In this document: positions 44,848 to 52,758 of the stretch, piece after piece
Layout: every line of letters begins with the position of its first letter
How positions within the stretch are numbered: the first letter of the stretch is position 1
Translations under genes and position numbers: made by a program
Assembly (NCBI GenBank): GCA_943370295.1
Contig: CALRQL020000004.1
Span: 62,001-126,000, forward strand
Direction of reading: 5' to 3'
Length of the DNA stretch: 64,000 nt
Origin: SB11 sp943370295
GTDB lineage: Bacteria; Bacteroidota; Bacteroidia; UBA8524
The notes under the pieces: model-generated
What the model was told of the DNA's origin: nothing
Seen by the model: the letters and a program-made list of their open reading frames with translations, nothing else
Database searches by the model: none

Positions 44848-46188
44848 ATGGAACCCATCAGCGGATTTTCGAAATTATCAAAAGAAGCCAAACTTGAGTG
44901 GTTGAGCAGCCACACGGCTGACCCCGAAAAAGCATACGAATTGCTTACAGGGTATTGGCACCGTGATGAGAAAGTGCAAAAACTGCACGACGAGTTTGCC
45001 GAGAACACCCTAAGCAATTTTTATTTGCCGTTTAGCGTGGCTCCTAACTTTTTGATAAACGGGAAACTGTATGCCGTGCCGATGGCCATTGAAGAAAGCA
45101 GCGTGGTAGCTGCCGCAGCTAAGTCGGCAAATTTTTGGATGACACGCGGAGGGTTTAAAACCACCATTATCAGTACCACCAAAATCGGTCATGTGCACTT
45201 TGCGTACTATGGCGATTGGGAAAAGCTGCTGAACTTTTTTAACGAGATTAAACAACGCTTTTTTGACGAAACCGCACCCCTTACGCACAATATGCGCCAG
45301 CGTGGTGGCGGTATTTTAGATATACAGCTGGTAAACAAAACCTTCGAAGAGCCTAACTATTACCAACTGCTTGCAACGTTTGAAACCTGCGACAGCATGG
45401 GGGCAAACTTCATCAATTCATGTTTAGAGCAGTTTTCGCGCACCTTGCGTGATGCTGTAAATGCAGATGACCGTTTTACCGAAGCTGAAAAGAACTTTAC
45501 GGTAATCATGTGCATCCTTTCAAACTACACTCCTGAGTGCATTGTGCGTTCAGAAGTTAGTTGCCCTGTAGAGATGTTGGAAGACGAGAAAAAAGACTAC
45601 ACTTGGCAGGAGTTTGTAAAGAAATTTGAGATGGCCGTTCATGTGGCTCGTATTGAGCCATACCGCGCTACTACGCACAATAAAGGTATTTTTAATGGTA
45701 TTGATTCTGTAGTGTTGGCTACCGGAAACGATTGGAGGGCAGTAGAAGCCTGCGGACATACCTATGCTGCACGCTCAGGCCAATACCGCAGTTTAACTGA
45801 TGTGGAAGTGAAAGACGGTATTTTCCGTTTTTGGATTGATGCCCCGCTTGCCCTTGGCGTTGTGGGCGGATTGACCCAATTGCACCCCATGGTTAAGTTC
45901 TCACTTGAACTATTGGGGCATCCTAATGCGCAGGAATTAATGGGCATAACAGCTACCGTAGGGTTGGCTCAAAACTTCTCGGCCTTGCGTTCATTGGTTA
46001 CCACGGGTATTCAAAAAGGGCACATGAAAATGCACTTGCTAAATATCTTAAACCAATTAGAAGCTACCGATGAAGAGAAAAAACTGATTGTAAAACATTT
46101 TGAGCACGATACCGTATCGTACCAAGGTGTAGTACAAAAGTTTTGCGAATTGCGCGGTGTAGAAACCTTAGCACAACTAAAAAAATAA
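44848..46188 (+). CDS. mvaA: Hydroxymethylglutaryl-CoA reductase, class II
   Basis: A 446-aa enzyme that reduces HMG-CoA to mevalonate, the committed step of the mevalonate pathway. It matches the class II bacterial type, with the N-terminal SGFSKLSKEAKLEWL, the NFLINGKLYAVPMAIEESSVVAAAAKSA substrate segment (residues given in part), and a GTVVGLTQLHPMVK-like stretch seen here as GVVGGLTQLHPMVK. The catalytic E is in MAIEES and D in NSMGANF-type context (DSMGANFINS). It opens the run of four tightly spaced genes ending with mevalonate kinase. Confidence 0.93.
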   Translation: MEPISGFSKLSKEAKLEWLSSHTADPEKAYELLTGYWHRDEKVQKLHDEFAENTLSNFYLPFSVAPNFLINGKLYAVPMAIEESSVVAAAAKSANFWMTRGGFKTTIISTTKIGHVHFAYYGDWEKLLNFFNEIKQRFFDETAPLTHNMRQRGGGILDIQLVNKTFEEPNYYQLLATFETCDSMGANFINSCLEQFSRTLRDAVNADDRFTEAEKNFTVIMCILSNYTPECIVRSEVSCPVEMLEDEKKDYTWQEFVKKFEMAVHVARIEPYRATTHNKGIFNGIDSVVLATGNDWRAVEACGHTYAARSGQYRSLTDVEVKDGIFRFWIDAPLALGVVGGLTQLHPMVKFSLELLGHPNAQELMGITATVGLAQNFSALRSLVTTGIQKGHMKMHLLNILNQLEATDEEKKLIVKHFEHDTVSYQGVVQKFCELRGVETLAQLKK

Positions 46189-46191
46189 TTC

Positions 46192-47112
46192 ATGCAGCAC
46201 TACCATAGCAACGGCAAACTGTTGTTGTTTGGCGAATACTTTGTATTACAAGGTGCTCAATCTTTATCCATCCCCACCCGTTTGGGACAGGGGTTAACCG
46301 TTTCTTCTCAAGAGTTTTTTGTAAAGGGCCTTAACTGGAAAAGCTACGACCATGAAAATAATTTGTGGTTTGAGGTGTTTTTCGATGAAAGGCTGGATAT
46401 AAAACACACTACCGATGCGGCTGTAGCGCGCACGCTGCAAACCATTTTGATGGTTGCAAAAGAACAGAGCCCCGATTTTTTGAACGAAGCCGACTATTAC
46501 GAGGCTCAAACACACCTTCAGTTTCCGAGGCATTGGGGACTGGGCAGTAGCAGCACCCTTATAGCAGGCATTGCCCAATGGGCAAAAGTGGATGCTTTTG
46601 AGTTGTTTTTTAACTCGTTTAAGGGCAGCGGGTATGATATAGCTTGTGCAATCAGCGAGTTGCCTGTATTGTATCGGTTAGCCGATAACAAACCTGTTTG
46701 GCAAAAAGTAACCTTTAACCCATCCTTTGCTGATAATATCTCGTATATATATCTTGAAAAGAAGCAAGATAGCAGGCAAGGGATACAGCATTTTAAGCAA
46801 AAAAGCAGTCTATGGGATAAAGAGGTGGATAAAATATCATCCATCACCCAAAGCGCACTAAAATGCAATGAAGTTGGGGAGTTTATGGCCTTGATGGACG
46901 AACACGAAGCTATTGTGGCACAAGCTTTGGAATTGGATAAAGCAAAGGATTTGTATTTTGCCGACTTTGAAGGGAGTGTTAAATCATTGGGCGCGTGGGG
47001 CGGTGATTTTGTAATGGCGGTTTCGCATTTACCTTTTAATGAGATAAAGAATTATTTTGAAACCAAAGGTTTTGCTACTATTGTAGCACATACCGATATG
47101 ATAAAGGGCTAA
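46192..47112 (+). CDS. GYDIA-family GHMP kinase, candidate phosphomevalonate kinase
   Basis: A 306-aa small-molecule kinase of the GHMP superfamily. It begins MQHYHSNGKLLLFGEYFVLQ, has the ATP loop RHWGLGSSSTL (about residues 108-118) and the naming motif KGSGYDIACA. It lies between HMG-CoA reductase and diphosphomevalonate decarboxylase (gaps of 3 and 4 bases). No other gene in the cluster encodes phosphomevalonate kinase, so that role is inferred from context. It could alternatively phosphorylate a different intermediate. Confidence 0.85.
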   Translation: MQHYHSNGKLLLFGEYFVLQGAQSLSIPTRLGQGLTVSSQEFFVKGLNWKSYDHENNLWFEVFFDERLDIKHTTDAAVARTLQTILMVAKEQSPDFLNEADYYEAQTHLQFPRHWGLGSSSTLIAGIAQWAKVDAFELFFNSFKGSGYDIACAISELPVLYRLADNKPVWQKVTFNPSFADNISYIYLEKKQDSRQGIQHFKQKSSLWDKEVDKISSITQSALKCNEVGEFMALMDEHEAIVAQALELDKAKDLYFADFEGSVKSLGAWGGDFVMAVSHLPFNEIKNYFETKGFATIVAHTDMIKG

Positions 47113-47116
47113 AGCC

Positions 47117-48187
47117 ATGCAACAGATACAGAAAGAAAATAATAACAATGCAAACGGAGGCAGTTTCACTTGGAAAAGCCCGTCAAACATTGCATTGGTT
47201 AAATATTGGGGCAAACACGGCAATCAGTTGCCCAATAACCCTTCTATCAGTTTTTCGCTGAACGAGAGTTTTACCCAAAGCACCCTTGAGTACACAAAAA
47301 AAGAAACCGAAGGTTTTGATATCCGTGTGCTGCTAGACGGTGAACACAACGATAAATTTGCAAAAAAGCTGGTAGCATTTTTTGGTAAAATACACGCCGA
47401 ACTACCATTCATCAGCCAATATTCATTCACTTTAAAAACGCATAACTCATTCCCTCACAGCAGCGGTATCGCCTCTTCTGCTTCAGGTATGAGTGCTCTT
47501 TCATTGTGCTTGCTGTCTCTTAAAGAGTTGTTGGGCACCAAGATGGAGGAAAAAGAGTTTTTGCGAAGTGCCAGCCGTCTGTCACGTATCGGTTCAGGCA
47601 GTGCCAGCCGTTCAGTGTACGGAGGTTTGGTAGTATGGGGAAGGCATAGCGAGGTATTGGGCAGCAGCGATGATTATGCAGTGCCTTATCCGTTTGAGGT
47701 GCATCCGGTATTCCAGAATTTTCAAGACACGATATTAATCATTCACGAAGGCAGCAAAAGTGTATCCAGCACTGACGGACATGCACTGATGGATAGACAC
47801 CCGTTTGCCCGTCAACGATTTGAGGAAGCAAGGAACAACCTTTCTAAACTTATATCGGTGTTGAGGGCAGGTGATTTGCAAGAGTTCGGGACTATTGTTG
47901 AAAAAGAAGCCCTGATGCTGCACGCTTTGATGATGTGCTCGGAGCCTCCGTTTATACTAATGAAGCCTAATACTTTGGCGGCCATCACAAAAATTTCAGA
48001 ATTCCGCAAACAAAATGGGGTTCCCGTTTATTTTACATTAGACGCAGGTGCAAACGTACATATTTTATATCCTGAAAATGCTAAAGGTGTGGTTATGAAA
48101 TTTATAGAAGAAGAGTTGGCAATGTATTGTGAAAATAAAAAGTATATTTGCGACTGCGTAGGAAATGGCCCTGAGCATATTGCCTAA
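47117..48187 (+). CDS. mvaD: Diphosphomevalonate decarboxylase
   Basis: A 356-aa GHMP-fold enzyme that turns mevalonate diphosphate plus ATP into IPP, CO2 and ADP. Family motifs are SPSNIALVKYWGKHGNQLPN (N-terminal, substrate contacts), SSGIASSASGMSALSL (ATP loop) and SRIGSGSASRSVYGG. The catalytic Asp is in YFTLDAGANVHIL. The stop overlaps the mevalonate kinase start by one base. This is the last step of the pathway to IPP. Confidence 0.95.
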   Translation: MQQIQKENNNNANGGSFTWKSPSNIALVKYWGKHGNQLPNNPSISFSLNESFTQSTLEYTKKETEGFDIRVLLDGEHNDKFAKKLVAFFGKIHAELPFISQYSFTLKTHNSFPHSSGIASSASGMSALSLCLLSLKELLGTKMEEKEFLRSASRLSRIGSGSASRSVYGGLVVWGRHSEVLGSSDDYAVPYPFEVHPVFQNFQDTILIIHEGSKSVSSTDGHALMDRHPFARQRFEEARNNLSKLISVLRAGDLQEFGTIVEKEALMLHALMMCSEPPFILMKPNTLAAITKISEFRKQNGVPVYFTLDAGANVHILYPENAKGVVMKFIEEELAMYCENKKYICDCVGNGPEHIA

Positions 48188-49131
48188 TGATTAAAGAATC
48201 GCTTTTTTACGCCAAAATATTATTGTTTGGCGAGTACGGAATCATCGAAGACTCAATGGGTCTTTCGATACCTTATAACTATTACAGGGGCAAGATGTCT
48301 TTTGACCCTGAAAATAATCCTGAGTTAGCTGCAAAGTCTAACAGCGATTTAAAAACCTTCCATAAATACCTTAGTGATTTACAAACAACCGGCAGCTTAA
48401 TAGCTGATTTGGATTTAACGGCCTTTGCTGCCGATATTGATAAAGGGTTGTTTTTTGATTCGAGCATACCCCAAGGATATGGCGTAGGCAGTTCGGGCGC
48501 ATTAGTTGCTGCCATTTATGAACGCTACGCTACTACCAAAGTGGTTGCTAAAGACAATAGCGACCGCAAAGACTTGTTGATGCTGAAAAGTATTTTCAGC
48601 CAGATGGAGTCGTTTTTTCACGGGAAAAGCTCCGGCTTAGACCCACTGATTTGTTATTTGAACATTCCTATCCTAATCAAATCTAAAACTGATTTGGATA
48701 CCGTTGGCTTGCCCGGAAACGAGGCCCAAGGCCAGGGAGCTATATTTTTGTTAGATACGGGCGAGATAGGCGAAACCCAACCCCTTGTGAGCTGGTTTTT
48801 AGAGCAGTGCAAAGAAAAAGGGTTCCGTAATATGGTGCGCACTAAGTTTAAAAAGTATAACGACGAGTGCATACAAGCCTTCTTAAAAGGTGATTACAAA
48901 CCGTTGTTCGGCAGTCTTAAACACCTTTCGCAGCTGTTGTTATCTCATTTCCAGCCCATGATACCTCCTGTATTCCATAAACTTTGGAAAGAGGGGATTG
49001 AAAGCAATGCCTATTATCTGAAATTGTGCGGCAGCGGCGGCGGCGGTTTTATATTGGGCTTCACTCAAAACTTTGAGCAGGCCAAAGAAAAACTAAAAGG
49101 CTACAACCTTGAGGTGATTCACAGGTTCTAA
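48187..49131 (+). CDS. Mevalonate kinase (GHMP family)
   Basis: A 314-aa GHMP kinase. It starts KESLFYAKILLFGEYGIIEDS, has the ATP loop PQGYGVGSSGALVAA (about residues 97-111) and the SSGLDPLICYLN segment seen in mevalonate kinases, and a C-terminal GSGGGGFILGFT. It most likely phosphorylates mevalonate, given the cluster. The sequence is more divergent than classical eukaryotic mevalonate kinases, so substrate assignment rests partly on context. It ends 13 bases before the convergent acetyltransferase gene. Confidence 0.88.
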   Translation: MIKESLFYAKILLFGEYGIIEDSMGLSIPYNYYRGKMSFDPENNPELAAKSNSDLKTFHKYLSDLQTTGSLIADLDLTAFAADIDKGLFFDSSIPQGYGVGSSGALVAAIYERYATTKVVAKDNSDRKDLLMLKSIFSQMESFFHGKSSGLDPLICYLNIPILIKSKTDLDTVGLPGNEAQGQGAIFLLDTGEIGETQPLVSWFLEQCKEKGFRNMVRTKFKKYNDECIQAFLKGDYKPLFGSLKHLSQLLLSHFQPMIPPVFHKLWKEGIESNAYYLKLCGSGGGGFILGFTQNFEQAKEKLKGYNLEVIHRF

Positions 49132-49144
49132 TTAGCTGTTTTCC

Positions 49145-49585
49145 TCACTGTATTTTCATTTCCATTCGGTACAAGTCAAAACCTTTTGCCCAATAATCTT
49201 TAACGGTTTCCATTAGCGTAAAACCTTGTTTCTCATAAAATGGATGCACTAACTGTGTCGTCCGCACTTCAATGGTTTTTATATTCGGGCGGGTTTTAAT
49301 TTGTTCAATCCTGTATTGCGTTAATTTGCTGCCAAAGCCTTTTCCATGTACATCAGGGCTAACCATGTCCCACGATATCCGCGCAGTAATTCCATCCTCC
49401 ATAAAATTAATGCCTCCGGCCGCTACTATGGTGTCGTTTTCTTCAAGCACATAGTAGCTGTGGATGTGATGCTGCAAATAGCCAATGTAATCTACCTCCT
49501 CTTCAGGCGCAAAAAACAGTGGAGTGTTTAAACGTAACAATCCCAATAGAGCATCAGTATCGTCAGGGGTAAATTCTCTAATCAT
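49145..49585 (-). CDS. GNAT family N-acetyltransferase
   Basis: A 146-aa protein with the GNAT acetyl-CoA-binding fold. The motif A region is SPDVHGKGFGSKLTQYRIEQI, carrying the pyrophosphate-binding GKGFGS, preceded by ISWDMV (beta 4) and followed by TTQLVHPFYEKQGFTLMETV. The substrate cannot be predicted. It lies just downstream of the queA terminator, on the same strand, and is probably transcribed separately. Confidence 0.85.
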   Translation of the reverse strand: MIREFTPDDTDALLGLLRLNTPLFFAPEEEVDYIGYLQHHIHSYYVLEENDTIVAAGGINFMEDGITARISWDMVSPDVHGKGFGSKLTQYRIEQIKTRPNIKTIEVRTTQLVHPFYEKQGFTLMETVKDYWAKGFDLYRMEMKIQ

Positions 49586-49601
49586 AACAGTATAAAAACA
49601 A

Positions 49602-49634
49602 ACAAGCCCGTTGCAGATATTGCAACGGGCTTGT
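49602..49634 (-). terminator. queA terminator
   Basis: ACAAGCCCGTTGCA (49602-49615) pairs perfectly with TGCAACGGGCTTGT (49621-49634). The minus-strand reading continues TTGTTTTTATA. It begins 20 bases after the queA stop. Confidence 0.9.
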
Positions 49635-49653
49635 GGTATAAGAGCTTAATTTG

Positions 49654-50700
49654 TTACAATATCAACATAGCATCACCGTAGCAAAGGAAGCGGTATTTTT
49701 CTTTGATGGCTTCTTTGTAGGCTTCCATTAAGAAATCATAATCAGCAAATGCAGCGGTTTGCATTAGCAAGGTTGATTCTGAAGGGTGGAAGTTGGTGAT
49801 AAACGCGTTTGAAATTTTGAAATCGTAGGGAGGAAATACAAACTTATCCGTCCAGCCGCTTGAAGGGTTCAAACGGTTCATAGATGATACCGATGATTGC
49901 ACGGCACGCATTACTGATGAACCCACCGCAACGATACGGCTTTTGTTATCAATGGCTTGGTTTACAATATCTGCCGTTTTTTGACCGATAGTGTAATTTT
50001 CAGAGTCCATTTTATGTTTGGTAAGGTCTTCAACCTCAACCTCTCTAAATGTACCCAAACCAATGTGCAGGGTAACATCGGCAAACTTAACTCCTTTGAT
50101 TTCAAGACGCATCATCAACTCGCGAGAGAAGTGCAAACCGGCTGCCGGAGGAGCTACTGCTCCTTCTTCGGTAGCAAAAATGGTTTGGTAGCGGTCTTTG
50201 TCGTCTTTTTCAACGTCACGACCTAAGTATCTTGGTATTGGGGTTTCGCCCAGTTTTTCTACAAGGTTTCTAAACTCTTCGTCGGTACCGTCAAACAAAA
50301 AGCGGATGGTACGACCGCGTGAGGTGGTGTTATCCACTACTTCGGCTACTAAATCATCGTTACCGAAATATAGTTTATTACCTACCCTTATTTTACGGGC
50401 AGGGTCAACCAATACGTCCCATAAGCGCAATTCATTGTTTAGCTCACGTAGCATAAACACTTCAATTTTTGCACCTGTTTTTTCTTTATTACCGTATAAA
50501 CGGGCAGGAAACACACGGGTGTTGTTTAAAATAAACACATCGTTTTCATCAAAAATGTTCAAGATGTCTTTAAACAATTTGTGCTCAATAGTTTTTGTTT
50601 TGCGGTCAAGAACCATTAGGCGCGATTCATCGCGATTAGGAGCAGGGTGTTTTGCAATTAGTGATTCGGGTAGGTTGTACTTAAACTGAGATAACTTCAT
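49654..50700 (-). CDS. queA: S-adenosylmethionine:tRNA ribosyltransferase-isomerase
   Basis: A 348-aa enzyme that adds the epoxycyclopentanediol ring to preQ1 in tRNA, a late step of queuosine synthesis. Signatures include FKYNLPESLIAKHPAPNRDESRLMV (given in part as the N-terminal region), VFILNNTRVFPARLYG, GAVAPPAAGLHFSRELM and HIGLGTFREVEVEDL. The length and motifs match the family closely. It is transcribed alone, from a promoter 80 bases upstream with a hairpin in the leader. Confidence 0.96.
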   Translation of the reverse strand: MKLSQFKYNLPESLIAKHPAPNRDESRLMVLDRKTKTIEHKLFKDILNIFDENDVFILNNTRVFPARLYGNKEKTGAKIEVFMLRELNNELRLWDVLVDPARKIRVGNKLYFGNDDLVAEVVDNTTSRGRTIRFLFDGTDEEFRNLVEKLGETPIPRYLGRDVEKDDKDRYQTIFATEEGAVAPPAAGLHFSRELMMRLEIKGVKFADVTLHIGLGTFREVEVEDLTKHKMDSENYTIGQKTADIVNQAIDNKSRIVAVGSSVMRAVQSSVSSMNRLNPSSGWTDKFVFPPYDFKISNAFITNFHPSESTLLMQTAAFADYDFLMEAYKEAIKEKYRFLCYGDAMLIL

Positions 50701-50741
50701 CTAACTCTTGGGGTTTAGTGTGCTGCTATTCAGGCGTTTTG

Positions 50742-50755
50742 TAGTCGATAGACTA
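50742..50755 (-). promoter_or_regulatory. Inverted repeat in the queA leader
   Basis: TAGTC-GATA-GACTA, a perfect palindromic stem within the predicted queA 5' leader. It is followed on the minus strand by an A-rich run (CTACAAAACGCC). It could be a small regulatory hairpin; no riboswitch consensus was established. Confidence 0.35.
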
Positions 50756-50779
50756 TACTTAGCCCGAAATTAAAGCGCG

Positions 50780-50787
50780 CAAATATA
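50780..50787 (-). promoter_or_regulatory. queA -7 promoter element
   Basis: Minus-strand TATATTTG, a perfect TAnnTTTG box, giving a leader of about 75 bases for queA. Confidence 0.55.
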
Positions 50788-50845
50788 GTGTTTTACATTT
50801 CTAATAACAATTTTACAGAACGATGATACAAGAAAATCCCTATCT

Positions 50846-50858
50846 CGACAATTAGTCG
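50846..50858 (+). promoter_or_regulatory. CGAC-AATTA-GTCG inverted repeat upstream of the permease gene
   Basis: A perfect 4-bp palindrome with a 5-base spacer, about 45 bases upstream of the predicted -7 box of the permease. It could be an operator, but such short repeats arise by chance. Confidence 0.25.
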
Positions 50859-50900
50859 TCCTTTATCGATACCCTGACGGCATTTGAAAAACAAATTGTT

Positions 50901-50908
50901 TTCCTTTG
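50901..50908 (+). promoter_or_regulatory. -7-like element of the permease gene
   Basis: TTCCTTTG (one change from TAnnTTTG), six bases before the ATG at 50915, the same spacing as at the saccharopine dehydrogenase-like gene. Confidence 0.35.
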
Positions 50909-50914
50909 TATGGC

Positions 50915-52192
50915 ATGAAAAGTTTGCGGCTATTTATAAGATTATTAGGCGAAAGTACCCTTTTTGCCTTTCAGGCGTTGTTACTCAACAAGCTGCGCAC
51001 TTTCCTTTCTATTTTGGGTATTACCATAGGCATTTTTGCCATTATCATGGTATTATCCATTACCAACTCATTAGAGCGTAATATAAAAGACAGTATAAAC
51101 TCATTAGGCACCGATGTTATTTATGTGCAAAAATGGCCTTGGGGTTCTGACGACGGCGGCGAATACAAGTGGTGGAAATACATGAACCGCCCCAAACCTC
51201 AGATACGTGAGCTGGCATCGTTGCAAAAATCGTTCACTGATAATAATACCATAATGGCCATGGCCTTTATGCAATCCATATCAGGCAAAACCGTTAAATA
51301 CTTCTCAAATAGTTTGCAGGATGTAGATGGTATTGCAGTATCGCACGATTATGCAGTGGTAAATAATTTTGAGTTAGAATACGGACGTTATTTTTCAGAA
51401 TTTGAGTCAAAAAGCGGTAGTCCTTGTGTTATTATCGGGTACGACATCTATGAAAATCTTTTTGGCACTTCGGACCCTGTGGATAAAGAGGTAAATTATA
51501 TGGGACGCAAAATGCGCGTGGTAGGGGTGGTGAAAAAGCAAGGGCAAAGTGTATTGGATATCGGGCTTGACGGAACTGTAATTGTACCCGTGAATTGGTT
51601 GGCACAGGTGATGAGTTTGAGCGATAATCGCAGCGACCCTATGATTATGGTGCGCGCCGCAGAGGGTGTGCCGTTGGATGCCCTTGAGAATGAGCTTAAA
51701 GGTAAAATGCGGTCGGTGCGTAGGTTAAAACCCACCGAAGAAGATAATTTTGCGCTTAATAAAATTACCATGATTTCAAGTCAGTTAGAGGGCTTGTTTT
51801 GGGCTGTAAATGTGGGCGGTTTCATCATAGGTATATTCTCAGTGTTGGTAGGCGGTTTCGGTATTGCCAATATTATGTTCGTATCTGTAAAAGAGCGCAC
51901 CGGCCAAATTGGTATTCAAAAGTCATTGGGCGCACGCAACTCATTCATATTGGTTCAGTTTTTAACTGAGGCTGTGGTATTGTGTTTATTGGGTGGTTTA
52001 ATAGGGGTGGGGTTGGTATTGGTACTTACTAAAATTGCTGGTGCCGTATTAGATTTTAATCTGTTTTTATCTACCGGAAACTTTATGCTGGGCACGGGCA
52101 TGTCAGTACTCATTGGTATTATTTCTGGATTCATTCCAGCGTGGCGTGCATCACGCCTCGATCCTGTTGAAGCCATTCGCAGCAAAATATAA
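50915..52192 (+). CDS. ABC transporter permease (FtsX/MacB type)
   Basis: A 425-aa inner membrane protein of the MacB/LolC family. A transmembrane helix lies at about residues 28-50 (LRTFLSILGITIGIFAIIMVL), followed by a periplasmic MacB-PCD-like domain (about 52-290) and three C-terminal helices (FxxxGGFGIANIMFVSVKERTGQIGIQKSLGA region, then two more). The ATG at 50915 is preferred to the TTG at 50906. No ATP-binding partner is adjacent. Its substrate is unknown; exporters of this type move lipoproteins, peptides or macrolides. Confidence 0.9.
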   Translation: MKSLRLFIRLLGESTLFAFQALLLNKLRTFLSILGITIGIFAIIMVLSITNSLERNIKDSINSLGTDVIYVQKWPWGSDDGGEYKWWKYMNRPKPQIRELASLQKSFTDNNTIMAMAFMQSISGKTVKYFSNSLQDVDGIAVSHDYAVVNNFELEYGRYFSEFESKSGSPCVIIGYDIYENLFGTSDPVDKEVNYMGRKMRVVGVVKKQGQSVLDIGLDGTVIVPVNWLAQVMSLSDNRSDPMIMVRAAEGVPLDALENELKGKMRSVRRLKPTEEDNFALNKITMISSQLEGLFWAVNVGGFIIGIFSVLVGGFGIANIMFVSVKERTGQIGIQKSLGARNSFILVQFLTEAVVLCLLGGLIGVGLVLVLTKIAGAVLDFNLFLSTGNFMLGTGMSVLIGIISGFIPAWRASRLDPVEAIRSKI

Positions 52193-52242
52193 AAGCTGCT
52201 GTTGGTTTGGGTGCCTTTCAGTGCGTAAAGTCATTTCAAAAC

Positions 52243-52256
52243 ATGACGGATGTCAT
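52243..52256 (+). promoter_or_regulatory. Putative activator operator, ATGAC-GGAT-GTCAT
   Basis: A perfect 14-base palindrome whose core is TGAC-N4-GTCA, of the form bound by Crp/Fnr-family regulators. Its centre lies about 41 bases upstream of the transcription start predicted from the -7 box at 52279-52286, a classic activator position. The same core occurs upstream of ccoNO at 55567. Function is inferred. Confidence 0.5.
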
Positions 52257-52278
52257 AATCATTGCTTGGGTGCGCAGG

Positions 52279-52286
52279 TAATTTTG
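52279..52286 (+). promoter_or_regulatory. -7 element of the cco assembly genes
   Basis: TAATTTTG, a perfect TAnnTTTG box, followed by a 32-base gap before the ATG at 52318. It has no good -33 TTG at normal spacing, as expected of an activator-dependent promoter. Confidence 0.55.
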
Positions 52287-52317
52287 CCTGCTGTAAACCA
52301 TAGTAAACAATACTGGT

Positions 52318-52716
52318 ATGACAACCCACGCAAAAAGCAATCGCAAGCATATTTCTGATTTACATTTTGAAAATAAAGTACACTTTAACCAATTAGTATT
52401 TTACAGGCAAGAGTTGGAACTGTTGAAAAACCGTTTGGAAGAGCTGGCGGCTCGTAACACAAAAACTGAGGTAGCAGCACGTATTGAGCAGTTTCAGAAT
52501 CAGTTTATCAGGCAACAGGAGGTAAATGACGAGTTACGTCATAAAATAAATTCACATCAGGAAAAACTGGTTAATTATGCCAAAGAAAACCCGGTGGCAA
52601 TTGATAGGGTGTTGTTTGATGATAACGATGGCCTTGCCGATGAGGTGATTAGATACGGGGAGTTGTACAAAGAAATGAAAGACGCATTTTACCGTTTTGC
52701 GGCTGAGTGGCTATAA
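52318..52716 (+). CDS. Coiled-coil protein at the head of the cbb3 locus
   Basis: A 132-aa soluble, mostly helical protein with heptad-like leucines (LVFYRQELELLKNRLEEL, then VAARIEQFQNQFIRQQ). There is no signal peptide, membrane segment or cysteine. The C-terminus ends in FYRFAAEWL. No family is recognised. It is read from the same predicted promoter as the copper ATPase gene, 42 bases away, so a role near the oxidase is possible but only inferred. Confidence 0.65.
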   Translation: MTTHAKSNRKHISDLHFENKVHFNQLVFYRQELELLKNRLEELAARNTKTEVAARIEQFQNQFIRQQEVNDELRHKINSHQEKLVNYAKENPVAIDRVLFDDNDGLADEVIRYGELYKEMKDAFYRFAAEWL

Positions 52717-52758
52717 CTCTCAACTCTTTTAATCAACAACCCTAAACATATTTTCCGA

